A stretch of DNA of 64,000 nucleotides from Paenibacillus sinopodophylli (GTDB lineage Bacteria > Bacillota > Bacilli > Paenibacillales > Paenibacillaceae). The notes beneath the pieces are model-generated. The model did not search any database, was not told where the DNA came from, and was given only the letters and a program-made list of their open reading frames with translations. Positions within the stretch are counted from its first letter, which is position 1. Every line of letters begins with the position of its first letter. A program made the translations under genes and the position numbers. The DNA lies in the NCBI RefSeq assembly GCF_005930355.1, contig NZ_VDBO01000008.1, positions 62,001 to 126,000 on the forward strand, in the 5' to 3' direction. Below are positions 25,214 to 32,572 of the stretch, in pieces.

Positions 25214-25515
25214 TGGCATTGCTAGATGCAATTAAAAAAGCAGGAGTGGCGGCACATGCCGCCGGCAATCCGATGGCTGTCATGGTCGGAACAGTTATAA
25301 AAATAAATCCTCTGGAGGTAAACGTGGATCAACGTTTTACTTTGTCGGAGGATTTTTTAATTGTACCGGAAAGTCTCACACGTTTTGAAGCGATACTGCC
25401 TTCCTCGGATAAGCTTCTCATTCGGAGCGGTCTTGAAGCGGGAGATACTGTGCTTATGCTCCGTGTACAAGGCGGGCAGCAATTTGTAATGCTGGACAAG
25501 GTGGTTAGTTCATGA
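25213..25515 (+). CDS. xkdR: Baseplate-associated protein, DUF2577 (XkdR-like)
   Basis: Protein of 100 residues. The start MALLDAIKKAGVAAHAAGNPMAVMVGTVIKINPLEVNVDQ and the core LTLSEDFLIVP-like strand order match the DUF2577/XkdR family, which holds an OB-like beta fold and lies between hub and gp25-like genes in PBSX. Its ATG overlaps the preceding stop (TAATG) and its end overlaps the next start by 4 bases, so all three are translationally coupled. It may be the spike or a hub accessory; the exact role is not known. Confidence 0.88.
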   Translation: MALLDAIKKAGVAAHAAGNPMAVMVGTVIKINPLEVNVDQRFTLSEDFLIVPESLTRFEAILPSSDKLLIRSGLEAGDTVLMLRVQGGQQFVMLDKVVSS

Positions 25516-25913
25516 TTCCTCAAGGGGCAAGACTGACGGACACCGTGGAGAATGAGAGCACTGAGACAAGCGTGACGTACAAGCTCGATTGGACGAACAA
25601 AAGGATTGTTGGGAAGACAGACAGTCTGGATGCGGTAAAGCAAGCCGTATTCAAAATTTTGCAAACGGAACGTTATGATTTTTTTATTTATAGCGCAGAT
25701 TACGGCGCTGAGTTACAAGACCTCGTCGGTGAGGCGCCGACCTTTGTACGTTCCGAAATGGAGCGGAGAATTAGGGAGGCCATCATGCAAGATGAGCGAG
25801 TAAGCGGAGTGACGGACTTTCAGTTCGACGTTGCCGATGATTTAGCTAGCATTCGTTTTACCGTAGTTTCAGTATTTGGGAGTTTTGGAGAGGAGGTCGT
25901 GGAGCGTGTATGA
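25512..25913 (+). CDS. xkdS: Baseplate wedge protein, gp25/DUF2634-like (XkdS)
   Basis: Protein of 133 residues. The motif YKLDWTNKRIVGKTDSLDAVKQAVFKILQTERYDFFIYSADYG, then GEAPTFVRSEMERRIREAIMQDERVSGV, is the gp25-like/DUF2634 pattern. In contractile tails gp25 forms the inner wedge and starts sheath growth. Start overlaps the preceding stop (ATGA), and the next gene starts inside its 3' end. Confidence 0.93.
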   Translation: MIPQGARLTDTVENESTETSVTYKLDWTNKRIVGKTDSLDAVKQAVFKILQTERYDFFIYSADYGAELQDLVGEAPTFVRSEMERRIREAIMQDERVSGVTDFQFDVADDLASIRFTVVSVFGSFGEEVVERV

Positions 25914-26943
25914 ACAAATGACTTACAGCTATTTGCTGCAGAAAATGCTTGACCTTGTGACAGCGGATGTAGATAAGCGGGAGGGGAGCATTATTTATGA
26001 TGCGCTTGCGCCGGCAGCCGCAGAATTATCTGAGCTATATGCCCAGCTCGATGTGAGCATGAATCTAGCGTTTGCAGATACCTCAAGCGGAGAGTACTTG
26101 AGCAGGAGAACCGCTGATTTTGGCATCATTAGGCAACCGGCTGCGCGTACAAAGCGGCTGGGGAAGTTTTATGGAGCTGGCGGTAATCCTGTCGACGTAC
26201 CTATCGGAAGCCGCTATTCACTTAACATGTCCAATTTTGTCGTAAGGGAAAGATTGAGCAGCGGGTCCTTCATACTTGAAAGTGAGCTTGATGGAGCAGC
26301 GGGAAATCAACAGTTCGGCGAGATGCTCCCTATTGATTATGTCAGCTCGCTTGCGCGTGCTGAGCTATCGGATGTGCTGGTGCCTGGCGAAGATGAAGAA
26401 TCGGATGAACAGCTGAGAGCTCGTTTTTTGGTGGAGGTACAGAATCCCGGTACAAGCGGCAATGTGTCCGACTATATGAGATGGACGACCTCCGTTGCGG
26501 GTGTTGGTGGAGCCCGTGTTATGCCGCTATGGGATGGCCCAGGTACGGTGAAAGTGGTTATCGTAAATACGGACAAGCAGCCAGCGAGTGATGTGCTGCA
26601 GCAAACTGTACTTGTCTATTTGAATGAACAAAGACCGATTGGAGCAGAGGTCTCGGTCGTCTCTGCTTCTAGCGTGCCGATTCATATTAAAGCGAAAGTA
26701 ACGCTAGCGGCGGGCTTTACGGTGCAACAGGTTAACGGTTCATTTGTGAATACAGTTCGAGCTTATTTAGAAGAAACAGCATTCCGGGTTAACTATGTCA
26801 GCATTGCGAAGCTGGGAACTTTACTTCTTAGTATTCCTGGCGTCCTAGATTATCACGGGCTTTTGTTAAATGGCGGGGGTGCCAATGTAGGACTGAATAT
26901 CGATGAAGTACCTGTTGTATGGCAAGTGGAACTGGAGGTGTAG
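25906..26943 (+). CDS. xkdT: Baseplate J-like wedge protein (XkdT)
   Basis: Protein of 345 residues. The GTG at 25906 is chosen because GAGAGGAGG lies just upstream and the product then begins VYEQMTYSYLLQKML, the usual XkdT start. Family features are DKREGSIIYDALAPAAAELSELYAQLD, the central Gly-rich NPGTSGNVSDYMRWTTSVAGVGGARVMPLWDGPGTVKVVI, and the end of the gpJ domain. It forms the outer wedge of the baseplate. It overlaps xkdS by 8 bases. Confidence 0.94.
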   Translation: MYEQMTYSYLLQKMLDLVTADVDKREGSIIYDALAPAAAELSELYAQLDVSMNLAFADTSSGEYLSRRTADFGIIRQPAARTKRLGKFYGAGGNPVDVPIGSRYSLNMSNFVVRERLSSGSFILESELDGAAGNQQFGEMLPIDYVSSLARAELSDVLVPGEDEESDEQLRARFLVEVQNPGTSGNVSDYMRWTTSVAGVGGARVMPLWDGPGTVKVVIVNTDKQPASDVLQQTVLVYLNEQRPIGAEVSVVSASSVPIHIKAKVTLAAGFTVQQVNGSFVNTVRAYLEETAFRVNYVSIAKLGTLLLSIPGVLDYHGLLLNGGGANVGLNIDEVPVVWQVELEV

Positions 26944-26946
26944 GCT

Positions 26947-27564
26947 TTGATAAATGGATTGAATTCACATGTAGCACAAACATATGGGAAAGAAAGTGAA
27001 GGTGGAGAGGAAGCTGCTCCTTCTGCAATCGATTTAATGAGTTATTTGCCGTCCTATTACCAACAGGTGCTGGAAATGGATTTCATCCAGGGTGGCCTAG
27101 GAGAGCGGATTGTGGAACTATCGGCTGCACATGAGGATGTTTTGAAACAATATTTTGTACAAACCTCAACCTGGGGATTAGCTCGTTGGGAAAAGATATT
27201 GGGTTTGTCCAGTGACTCATCCTTATCGTATGCCCATCGCCGTGAGAGCGTGATTGCCAAATTACGCGGCGCGGGAACGACGACTAGAACCAAAATTATT
27301 CAAACGGCTACGGCTTTTTCGGGCGGAGAAGTGAACGTAGTGGAGTATCCCGAAGAAAGTCGCTTTGAAGTTTTGTTTGTAGGAACAAAGGGTATCCCAC
27401 CTAACATGGCAGGATTCATTCAAATGCTTGACGATATTAAACCAGCTCATTTGTCCTACAGTTTGAAATATACGTATACGGTTTGGAATCAGATAAAAGA
27501 GTTGACGTGGCAACAAGCCAAAAGCAGGACATGGAGCGAATTAAGAGTTTACGAGGGAGTGTGA
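26947..27564 (+). CDS. xkdU: Baseplate protein, YmfQ/DUF2313 type (XkdU)
   Basis: Protein of 205 residues starting at TTG 26947 behind GGAGGTG. The pattern DLMSYLPSYYQQVLEMDFIQGGLGERIVELSAAHEDVLKQYF, then WGLARWEKILGLSSDSSLSYAHRRESVIAKLRGAGTTT, is the DUF2313 (YmfQ, gpI-like) fold that links the baseplate wedge to the tail fibre. The N-terminal 25 residues are extra to the core domain. It is followed after 4 bases by the fibre gene. Confidence 0.92.
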   Translation: MINGLNSHVAQTYGKESEGGEEAAPSAIDLMSYLPSYYQQVLEMDFIQGGLGERIVELSAAHEDVLKQYFVQTSTWGLARWEKILGLSSDSSLSYAHRRESVIAKLRGAGTTTRTKIIQTATAFSGGEVNVVEYPEESRFEVLFVGTKGIPPNMAGFIQMLDDIKPAHLSYSLKYTYTVWNQIKELTWQQAKSRTWSELRVYEGV

Positions 27565-27568
27565 ACAT

Positions 27569-29212
27569 ATGCAAACGACAGGGAATCTAGGATTGAGAAA
27601 GCCGGAAGGCACAGATGTTGTTGATATTGCGGATTTTAATGGTAACGCAGATATTATTGATACGGCAATTGCTGGCAAGGTGGATAAGGAAGCTGGAAAA
27701 GGTCTGTCGGCGAATGACTTTACGTCCGCTGAGAAGACCAAGCTAGCGGGAGTGTCTGCGGGTGCTAATACTTATGTGCACCCGTCTACCCATCCGGCAA
27801 GCATTATTGTACAAGACGCGAGTAGCCGTTTCGTTACGGATACAGAGAAAGCGACTTGGAATGCCAAAGCAAGCACGGCAGCGGCGACAACTACAACAGC
27901 GGGGCTGCAATCTGCTGCGGATAAAACGAAGCTGGATGGGATCGCTACGGGGGCGAATAACTATACGCATCCTTCGTCGCATGCTGCATCTATGATTACG
28001 ATTGCTGACGCGGGGAGCGTAATCGCGGGTACGAATGTTGAGACGGCATTGCAAGAGATTGCAGGTAGGGTGAAGACTCAACAAAAAACCGACGGAATGA
28101 ATGTGAACACATTAACAGCTACTGGTAGATATACCGTTTATAACGGTATTAACGCTCCGATGCAAGGTGGAGTTATCTATTATGATGTTATTGACAGTTT
28201 CGATGGAAGTCCATATTGCACGCAAGTGGCAAGGTGGTACGCCGATAATCGTATTTGGTCGAGAGTAAATATAAATGGTACTTGGACTTCTTGGACACAT
28301 ATTAGTAACGAAACTGTGTTGCTCGCAAACGGCACAAGCCTAGACACGTTAACAACTCCTGGTAATTATTCTATTTATAGTGCAACAGGGACTCTCCCAT
28401 TCGGGAGTTCTGCAAATATAACGATTCAAGTTGTACCCTTTGATAACTCTACAACGTATCTCGCTCAGACCGTAATTGATTTTGTGTCAAATAGACGGTG
28501 GGCGAGGAACAGAGTGAATGGTAATTGGACAAATTGGATTCAGTATGGAAACGAAGCATTTTATCTGGCTAATACGTTGGACTTAAATACAATTACCATA
28601 ACAGGTAATTACGTATCTGAAGGCAATACAAATAGACCAACTGGCAGTAGCTTTGGGCACCTAATGGTGTCTAGGTTTGAGGAAAATCCAGTATGGATAA
28701 CACAAACATACAGAGATTTTTATAATACGCGCACATGGGAAAGACGTTGTATTAATGGCATATGGTCAGCGTGGGGCGAACTCCACACTACAACCATAAC
28801 GCCTAGTGATACCGTTATTATGACCGCTAACACCGAGCGCAGTGGTGCAGGCTCTACTCTTAAGTCATTTAATGTTAAGTATGGAGGTAGATATAGAATC
28901 AAGGGGGAAATGCGTGTAGCTACAGCTGGAAATACTGGTGGTATTTTAGCTTGGATAAATGCTGCTGCTACTAATCCTATATTTATGGGGTCTATGTTAT
29001 CACAGGCGAATGCATTACCGAATAATTCTCCGCTAACTACGTCAGCATCATACGTTGTTTTCAGCGTGGATTTTGAAGTAGCTATCCCACCTAATAGCTC
29101 AATTTCTATTGCGGCTATTCAAAACAATGTTCAGACTTTTATACGAAATGTTACTATATGTGGAAGCGAGAGTTATGTTAATAACGGAGTAAATACTATC
29201 GTGAACAATTAG
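27569..29212 (+). CDS. Tail fibre / receptor-binding protein with pyocin-knob repeats
   Basis: Fibre of 547 residues. The N terminus (TGNLGLRKPEGTDVVDIADFNGNADIIDTAI) is the baseplate-attachment module seen in many Gram-positive phage fibres. Residues about 45-160 contain two similar shaft repeats with TKLAGVSAGANTYVHPSTHP and TKLDGIATGANNYTHPSSHA. Three pyocin-knob-like repeats follow at about 177-245, 250-325 and 327-400, each with a L-T-G-Y/N opening and a closing NGxWxxW. The C-terminal 145 residues form the probable receptor-binding head. Base composition falls sharply in the 3' half, a sign that the specificity part was exchanged. Confidence 0.92.
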   Translation: MQTTGNLGLRKPEGTDVVDIADFNGNADIIDTAIAGKVDKEAGKGLSANDFTSAEKTKLAGVSAGANTYVHPSTHPASIIVQDASSRFVTDTEKATWNAKASTAAATTTTAGLQSAADKTKLDGIATGANNYTHPSSHAASMITIADAGSVIAGTNVETALQEIAGRVKTQQKTDGMNVNTLTATGRYTVYNGINAPMQGGVIYYDVIDSFDGSPYCTQVARWYADNRIWSRVNINGTWTSWTHISNETVLLANGTSLDTLTTPGNYSIYSATGTLPFGSSANITIQVVPFDNSTTYLAQTVIDFVSNRRWARNRVNGNWTNWIQYGNEAFYLANTLDLNTITITGNYVSEGNTNRPTGSSFGHLMVSRFEENPVWITQTYRDFYNTRTWERRCINGIWSAWGELHTTTITPSDTVIMTANTERSGAGSTLKSFNVKYGGRYRIKGEMRVATAGNTGGILAWINAAATNPIFMGSMLSQANALPNNSPLTTSASYVVFSVDFEVAIPPNSSISIAAIQNNVQTFIRNVTICGSESYVNNGVNTIVNN

Positions 29213-29224
29213 AGGAGTGTCGTC

Positions 29225-29677
29225 ATGTTAATAGAGTATAGAAAAAGTGATCACATGGTTATTGGGCTGGCTAGAGGCGTGGTCACGTTCGTAGAACTCC
29301 CTGAAACGTCGGAGAGTTGCGTATGTATTGATAATGAAATAGCGGCAGCTATATGGTTCTCGCACGTTAATGGCGGCGAGGTTTTAGTCGATGTAGATGA
29401 AGCGGGGCAATTTGTAACCGCTGAGATTGAGCAAGTAGAGTATATCGAAATCCCGCCACCAAAGTCGCCGGAGCAAAGCCAAATCGAACGTTTTAAAGTT
29501 AATAGTTTTGATACGATGCTGGGAGTAACGGGGGTATACGAAATACAAACTTTAGCAAATATACAGCGCGAGCAGGAAACAAATAATGTAATGGTAGGGG
29601 TTTCTGAAGCACATGATCTAATCTTAAAGCTTACGGCTCGGATTGATGCTTTGGAGTCAGTCCAAGGAGGTGGATAA
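29225..29677 (+). CDS. Tail-operon protein in XkdW position
   Basis: Protein of 150 residues following the fibre gene by 12 bases. The N-terminal half is beta-rich and acidic; the C-terminal half has a DUF-like helical segment and ends with a short coiled coil (HDLILKLTARIDALESVQ), resembling proteins located between the fibre and XkdX in PBSX-type tails. It may be a fibre chaperone or a baseplate accessory; the function is not known. Start after GAGGAGTG. Confidence 0.8.
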   Translation: MLIEYRKSDHMVIGLARGVVTFVELPETSESCVCIDNEIAAAIWFSHVNGGEVLVDVDEAGQFVTAEIEQVEYIEIPPPKSPEQSQIERFKVNSFDTMLGVTGVYEIQTLANIQREQETNNVMVGVSEAHDLILKLTARIDALESVQGGG

Positions 29678-29680
29678 TTT

Positions 29681-29815
29681 GTGGTAGTTATTTATAATCA
29701 CTTGATTCGAAAAGGGTTCAAGAGGATTGAAGATGTGCCTGTAAGTGAAAAAGTAGAAGTCGAAGCCTTGCTCGCAAAGACTAAATTTTCAGGTATCTGT
29801 TACAGTGAAAAATAG
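29681..29815 (+). CDS. XkdX-family small protein
   Basis: Protein of 44 residues, GTG start at 29681 after AAGGAGGTGG. The segment IYNHLIRKGFKRIEDVPVSEKVEVEALL resembles the XkdX pattern (short helix, K-G-Y/F, then a helix with V-V). XkdX-type genes sit directly after XkdW in PBSX-like elements. It is too short for most gene finders. The function is unknown. Confidence 0.72.
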   Translation: MVVIYNHLIRKGFKRIEDVPVSEKVEVEALLAKTKFSGICYSEK

Positions 29816-29854
29816 ATCAGAAACTCGATTTAAATGATTGATTCTGTTTATTAA

Positions 29855-30020
29855 AATTATTTGGATTGGCTCTGTGATGAAGTGAAGAGCATTGGTTAAG
29901 CATTTTTGATTACAATCCCGAAAGCGGAAAAAAATATTAGATTAATACGATGAAAAAATTGGTAGTCATACAACGTATAATTCAATACCAAGTGCTCTTA
30001 AAAAAGAATTAGCAAAGTCA
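29855..30020 (+). pseudogene. Decayed gene remnant between XkdX-like gene and holin
   Basis: Three protein-like pieces lie in successive frames: NYLDWLCDEVKSIG, then EEHWLSIFDYNPESGKKY ending in a stop, then YDEKIGSHTTYNSIPSALKK. They read as one protein broken by two frameshifts. No start or ribosome site is visible. It could be a lost fibre-associated, accessory or immunity gene. The rest of the gap (29816-30083) is AT-rich and otherwise empty except for a terminator. Confidence 0.5.
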
Positions 30021-30022
30021 GT

Positions 30023-30048
30023 AAACCCTGCCTCCCAGCAGGGTTTTT
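30023..30048 (+). terminator. Terminator before the lysis genes
   Basis: AACCCTGC pairs with GCAGGGTT and a T-run follows. It lies between tail genes and the holin gene, so lysis gene expression may depend on read-through. Confidence 0.8.
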
Positions 30049-30083
30049 ATCTTTTTATCTAAGCTAAAAAGGAGGGGAATCAT

Positions 30084-30569
30084 ATGTTCAAGCAGATTTT
30101 TGAATTCGAAATTTCGCCAAGTAAGACACTGGCAGCGGGAGTGGGGGCTGTTGCCGCCCCATGGATTGATCTGATCTATGGGGAGGGGAGGTTTATACCG
30201 ATCAGCTTGCTTCTTACAGCTATTGTGATGGACTGGATCACCGGCATCGCTGCTTCACTAAGAGACGAAACGTACAGTTCAGAATACGGACGACATGGTA
30301 TTTTGAGAACTATTTTTATATTAGCTTTTCCTTTTCTAGCAAATCTACTTGATATGATGCTCGGTACACCAGGACTATTATTTTACGCAATCACGCTAGG
30401 TTTGGTCTATCATACTTGGCAGTCACTAACGGCTAATGCGTATCGGGCAGGCTGGGGAAAATGGATTCCAGATACGATCATCAAGCACATAGAGAGCGAA
30501 CTAAAGGCAAAAGTAGACCGGGCTTCGCAGCGCGGAGCTGATTCAGAAGGAGAGAACTCCAATCGCTAA
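30084..30569 (+). CDS. Phage-type holin
   Basis: Membrane protein of 161 residues, start after AGGAGGGG. It has three to four hydrophobic segments (about residues 17-35, 38-58, 75-95 and 97-115) and the pattern ISLLLTAIVMDWITGIAASLRD that marks the toxin-secretion/phage-lysis holin family (phage_holin_4, TcdE/Cph1 type). The C-terminal tail is charged and hydrophilic. It would open the membrane to release the endolysin and the tail particles. It differs from PBSX XhlA/XhlB, so the lysis module was replaced. Confidence 0.9.
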   Translation: MFKQIFEFEISPSKTLAAGVGAVAAPWIDLIYGEGRFIPISLLLTAIVMDWITGIAASLRDETYSSEYGRHGILRTIFILAFPFLANLLDMMLGTPGLLFYAITLGLVYHTWQSLTANAYRAGWGKWIPDTIIKHIESELKAKVDRASQRGADSEGENSNR

Positions 30570-30594
30570 CTACACCATTAACCATATCCCCAAA

Positions 30595-31254
30595 ATGACC
30601 TCAAGCAATCGCCGTCCTGGCCATTTGCTGCTGCCTCAATCCATTACCATTCACAACACAGGAAATCCGACCAGTTCAGCGCAAAACGAAAGAGCCTGGC
30701 TAACGAATGCTGCCAACAATCGCACCGCCTCTTATCATCTTGTTATCGATGAGCATGAAGTCATTGAATGCATTCCACTGAATGAGAACGCTTGGCATGC
30801 TGGCGATGGAAGCGGGGCGTCAAGCGGCAACCGAACATCGATTGGAATTGAGCTATGCGAGAGCGGGGATTATGCCAAAACGGTAAACCATGCGGTTGAA
30901 CTCGTTGCAAATATGCTGAAACAGCGCGGCTGGGGAACGGAGCGGCTTTTGCGCCACTATGACTGGAGCGGAAAGACTTGCCCACGATTGATGTACGACA
31001 GCGGGAAGTGGACAGGATGGTTTGCATTTAAAAATAAGGTTGCGGAGCGTATGCACATGCAAAACAGCAATAACGATAGCAAGACGGATCTAGTACTTTC
31101 CATAAGCGAGAACAGCATATTAGTCGATACGTTGTCTCGTTTCACGGAACAGAAGCTGCTCCAAGATGCCAAGTGGAAGGAGAAAGCGGAGCAAGGTGAA
31201 CTAACGCTTTCCGAGCTGGCATGGTTGAATACCATCCTGCTCTCGCGAAAATAG
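30595..31254 (+). CDS. N-acetylmuramoyl-L-alanine amidase endolysin
   Basis: Amidase_2-type endolysin of 219 residues from ATG 30595. Zinc ligands are His in SITIHNTGNP and the later His and Cys-containing LRHYDWSGKTCPRLM; the catalytic segment NRTASYHLVIDEHEVIECIPLNENAWHAGDG is well conserved. It cleaves the amide bond between MurNAc and the stem peptide. No signal peptide is present, so export needs the holin. The ATG at 30595 has no ribosome site. A good AAGGAGAG at 30547-30554 instead points to an in-frame ATC at 30562, giving an N terminus ANYTINHIP like that of relatives. Confidence 0.9.
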   Translation: MTSSNRRPGHLLLPQSITIHNTGNPTSSAQNERAWLTNAANNRTASYHLVIDEHEVIECIPLNENAWHAGDGSGASSGNRTSIGIELCESGDYAKTVNHAVELVANMLKQRGWGTERLLRHYDWSGKTCPRLMYDSGKWTGWFAFKNKVAERMHMQNSNNDSKTDLVLSISENSILVDTLSRFTEQKLLQDAKWKEKAEQGELTLSELAWLNTILLSRK

Positions 31255-31293
31255 CTCTGCTTAGGCATCTGCTCATTTCCTTCTTACGCCCAT

Positions 31294-31320
31294 ACGCTTT
31301 CCGCCCTGAATCATAGGATA
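31294..31320 (+). promoter_or_regulatory. Sigma-K-like promoter for first YjcZ gene
   Basis: AC at 31294, a 16-base gap, then CATAGGATA at 31312-31320, fitting the AC-N16-CATANNNTA pattern of late mother-cell promoters. Confidence 0.6.
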
Positions 31321-31351
31321 CTGTGTAAGTTAACAAAAAGGAGATGGCCAA

Positions 31352-31510
31352 ATGAGCTATGGAGTAGCAGGAGCAAATGTAGGTCCAGGAAACTGTGCAC
31401 CTTACCCAGTTGCAGGCGTAGGCAATAACTGTGGCGGTGGGTTCTCGAACATTGGATTTATCCTCGTTCTCTTTATCCTACTTGTCATAATTTCTCGTTC
31501 TTGGTGGTAA
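31352..31510 (+). CDS. YjcZ-family sporulation peptide 1
   Basis: Small protein of 52 residues behind AAAAGGAGATG. It has a Gly/Asn/Cys-rich N-terminal half and the C-terminal hydrophobic helix GFILVLFILLVIISRSWW, the hallmark of YjcZ/YhfH-type spore-associated peptides. A sigma-K-like promoter precedes it, in line with late sporulation expression in the mother cell. It is a close copy of the gene at 31776; both coding and upstream sequences are duplicated. Confidence 0.88.
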   Translation: MSYGVAGANVGPGNCAPYPVAGVGNNCGGGFSNIGFILVLFILLVIISRSWW

Positions 31511-31570
31511 GAGGAAAGGGGAGATAAACCCTAACGCTTCGATAACGTATGACTCCTAACTGAAATCATA

Positions 31571-31613
31571 ATAACAGCTCCATGCGCGGCAGCGTGTGGG
31601 GCTGTTATGGTTT
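31571..31613 (+). terminator. Hairpin between the two YjcZ genes
   Basis: ATAACAGCTCCA pairs with the TGGGGCTGTTAT arm, and GGTTT follows. The T-tract is weak. Confidence 0.55.
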
Positions 31614-31719
31614 AGCAGGCTGAATATTTGCAAAGTTTACTTGCTACACCTACTCCATGAGAAGAAGGTGTGGGCGGAAGTGAAAAATGAGCAGGAGCAC
31701 ATTTTACTCAATCGCCTAT

Positions 31720-31746
31720 ACATTTTCCGCTGAAAATCATAGGATA
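31720..31746 (+). promoter_or_regulatory. Sigma-K-like promoter for second YjcZ gene
   Basis: AC at 31720, 16 bases, then CATAGGATA at 31738-31746: the same arrangement as before the first copy. Confidence 0.6.
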
Positions 31747-31775
31747 CTGTACCTTAACAAAAAGGAGATGAACAA

Positions 31776-31943
31776 ATGAGCTATGGAGTAGCAGGTGCAA
31801 ACGTAGGTCCAGGACACTGTGGCCCCGTTTACCCGGTTGCAGGCGCAAATTGCGGTCCTGTAGTTGGCGGAGCATTCTCAAGTCTGGGAGTAATTCTGGT
31901 CCTCTTCATTCTACTTGTCATTATTTCCCGCGCTTGGTGCTAG
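31776..31943 (+). CDS. YjcZ-family sporulation peptide 2
   Basis: Small protein of 55 residues, the second copy of a tandem pair. It opens MSYGVAGANVGPG like copy 1, carries three Cys, and ends with the hydrophobic LGVILVLFILLVIISRAWC. RBS AAAAGGAGATG and promoter sequence are shared with copy 1. The middle differs by short Gly/Cys insertions. It is followed by a strong terminator. Confidence 0.88.
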   Translation: MSYGVAGANVGPGHCGPVYPVAGANCGPVVGGAFSSLGVILVLFILLVIISRAWC

Positions 31944-32001
31944 GAATAACAGCTTACTTGTAAATCGGCATGATGGTGTTTCCACTAATTGAAATAGAAT
32001 G

Positions 32002-32034
32002 AAAACCCCCAAGTGCCTGAGCCTTGGGGGTTTT
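32002..32034. terminator. Strong terminator after the YjcZ pair
   Basis: AAAACCCCCAAG pairs perfectly with CTTGGGGGTTTT across a 9-base loop. It works in either direction. Confidence 0.9.
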
Positions 32035-32497
32035 GCATGTTATTGATGACGATGAACGAACTCGTACCGAGTATGGGCCAGTTTTGTATGGCACCCCTTC
32101 AATCCCCCCAAAAAACCTATCCGTTACTCCTGCATATTCCTTAACGCACAATAGAAGAGCAGATCCGATCAAAAGGGCATGGTGGCTGAAGCTTTTATAA
32201 AAAGCAGTTGTAAAGCTGCTATGGCTGCATTGTACGTTCTACAGTAGATGATTAATATTTAAACAAATGCTGAGCCTACATTGCAGTTTGTACAACCGAT
32301 TTCGCTCAATTGATTGAAATAACGAAAGCTGAGCAGTCATCTGTTGCAGTTTTTACAATGTAGCGTATTGCTACATCATACATACGCAGTTTCGATTGCA
32401 TAAAGTGCAACGTAAGCCTCTTTTTGTGCAAACCGAACAGGTGAACCCTTATAACAGAAAAAGAAAACTTATGTCTTCTTTTTTAAGGATGAATGAA
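32035..32497. other. Long intergenic stretch with irregular short repeats
   Basis: No convincing gene is seen. It contains TGCAGTTTGTACAA at 32282-32295, TGCAGTTTTTACAA at 32345-32358 and a related CGCAGTTTCGATTGCA at 32385-32400. The copies are about 63 and 40 bases apart. A minus-strand reading at 31954-32172 runs through the terminator and is not believed. Confidence 0.45.
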
Positions 32498-32517
32498 CGT
32501 AACAATTACGATATAAT
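32498..32517 (+). promoter_or_regulatory. Zur-like box overlapping a promoter
   Basis: The dyad CGTAA-CAA-TTACG at 32498-32510 resembles the core of Bacillus Zur boxes. TATAAT follows at 32512-32517 as a probable -10, so bound Zur would block transcription of the zinc GTPase gene. Confidence 0.65.
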
Positions 32518-32572
32518 AAAACGATAACCATTCATTATCTGCTCAAAATTTGGACGTACAGGAGACATTATA

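Larger units (their letters stand above)
16794..31254. mobile_element. Headless contractile phage-tail locus (R-type tailocin-like, PBSX-related)
   Basis: About 14.5 kb with repressor and protease, activator, then one rightward operon holding YkzM-like protein, sheath, tube, chaperone, tape measure, XkdP/Q/R/S/T/U, fibre, XkdW/XkdX-like proteins, holin and amidase. The order matches B. subtilis PBSX xkdK to xkdX. No terminase, portal, capsid, protease, integrase or replication gene is present, and no att-like direct repeats were noticed. It therefore probably makes a phage-tail bacteriocin that is released by lysis rather than a virus. Whether it is functional, and which cells it kills, cannot be told from sequence. 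Confidence 0.88.

Noticed and set aside
16600..31350. Search by eye for attachment-site direct repeats or a tRNA at the edges of the tail locus
   Set aside because: No convincing direct repeat, tRNA or integrase was seen, so no integration site is claimed.
31954..32172. Minus-strand open frame of 72 codons after the YjcZ pair
   Set aside because: It runs straight through a perfect terminator palindrome, has no good ribosome site and shows no domain pattern.
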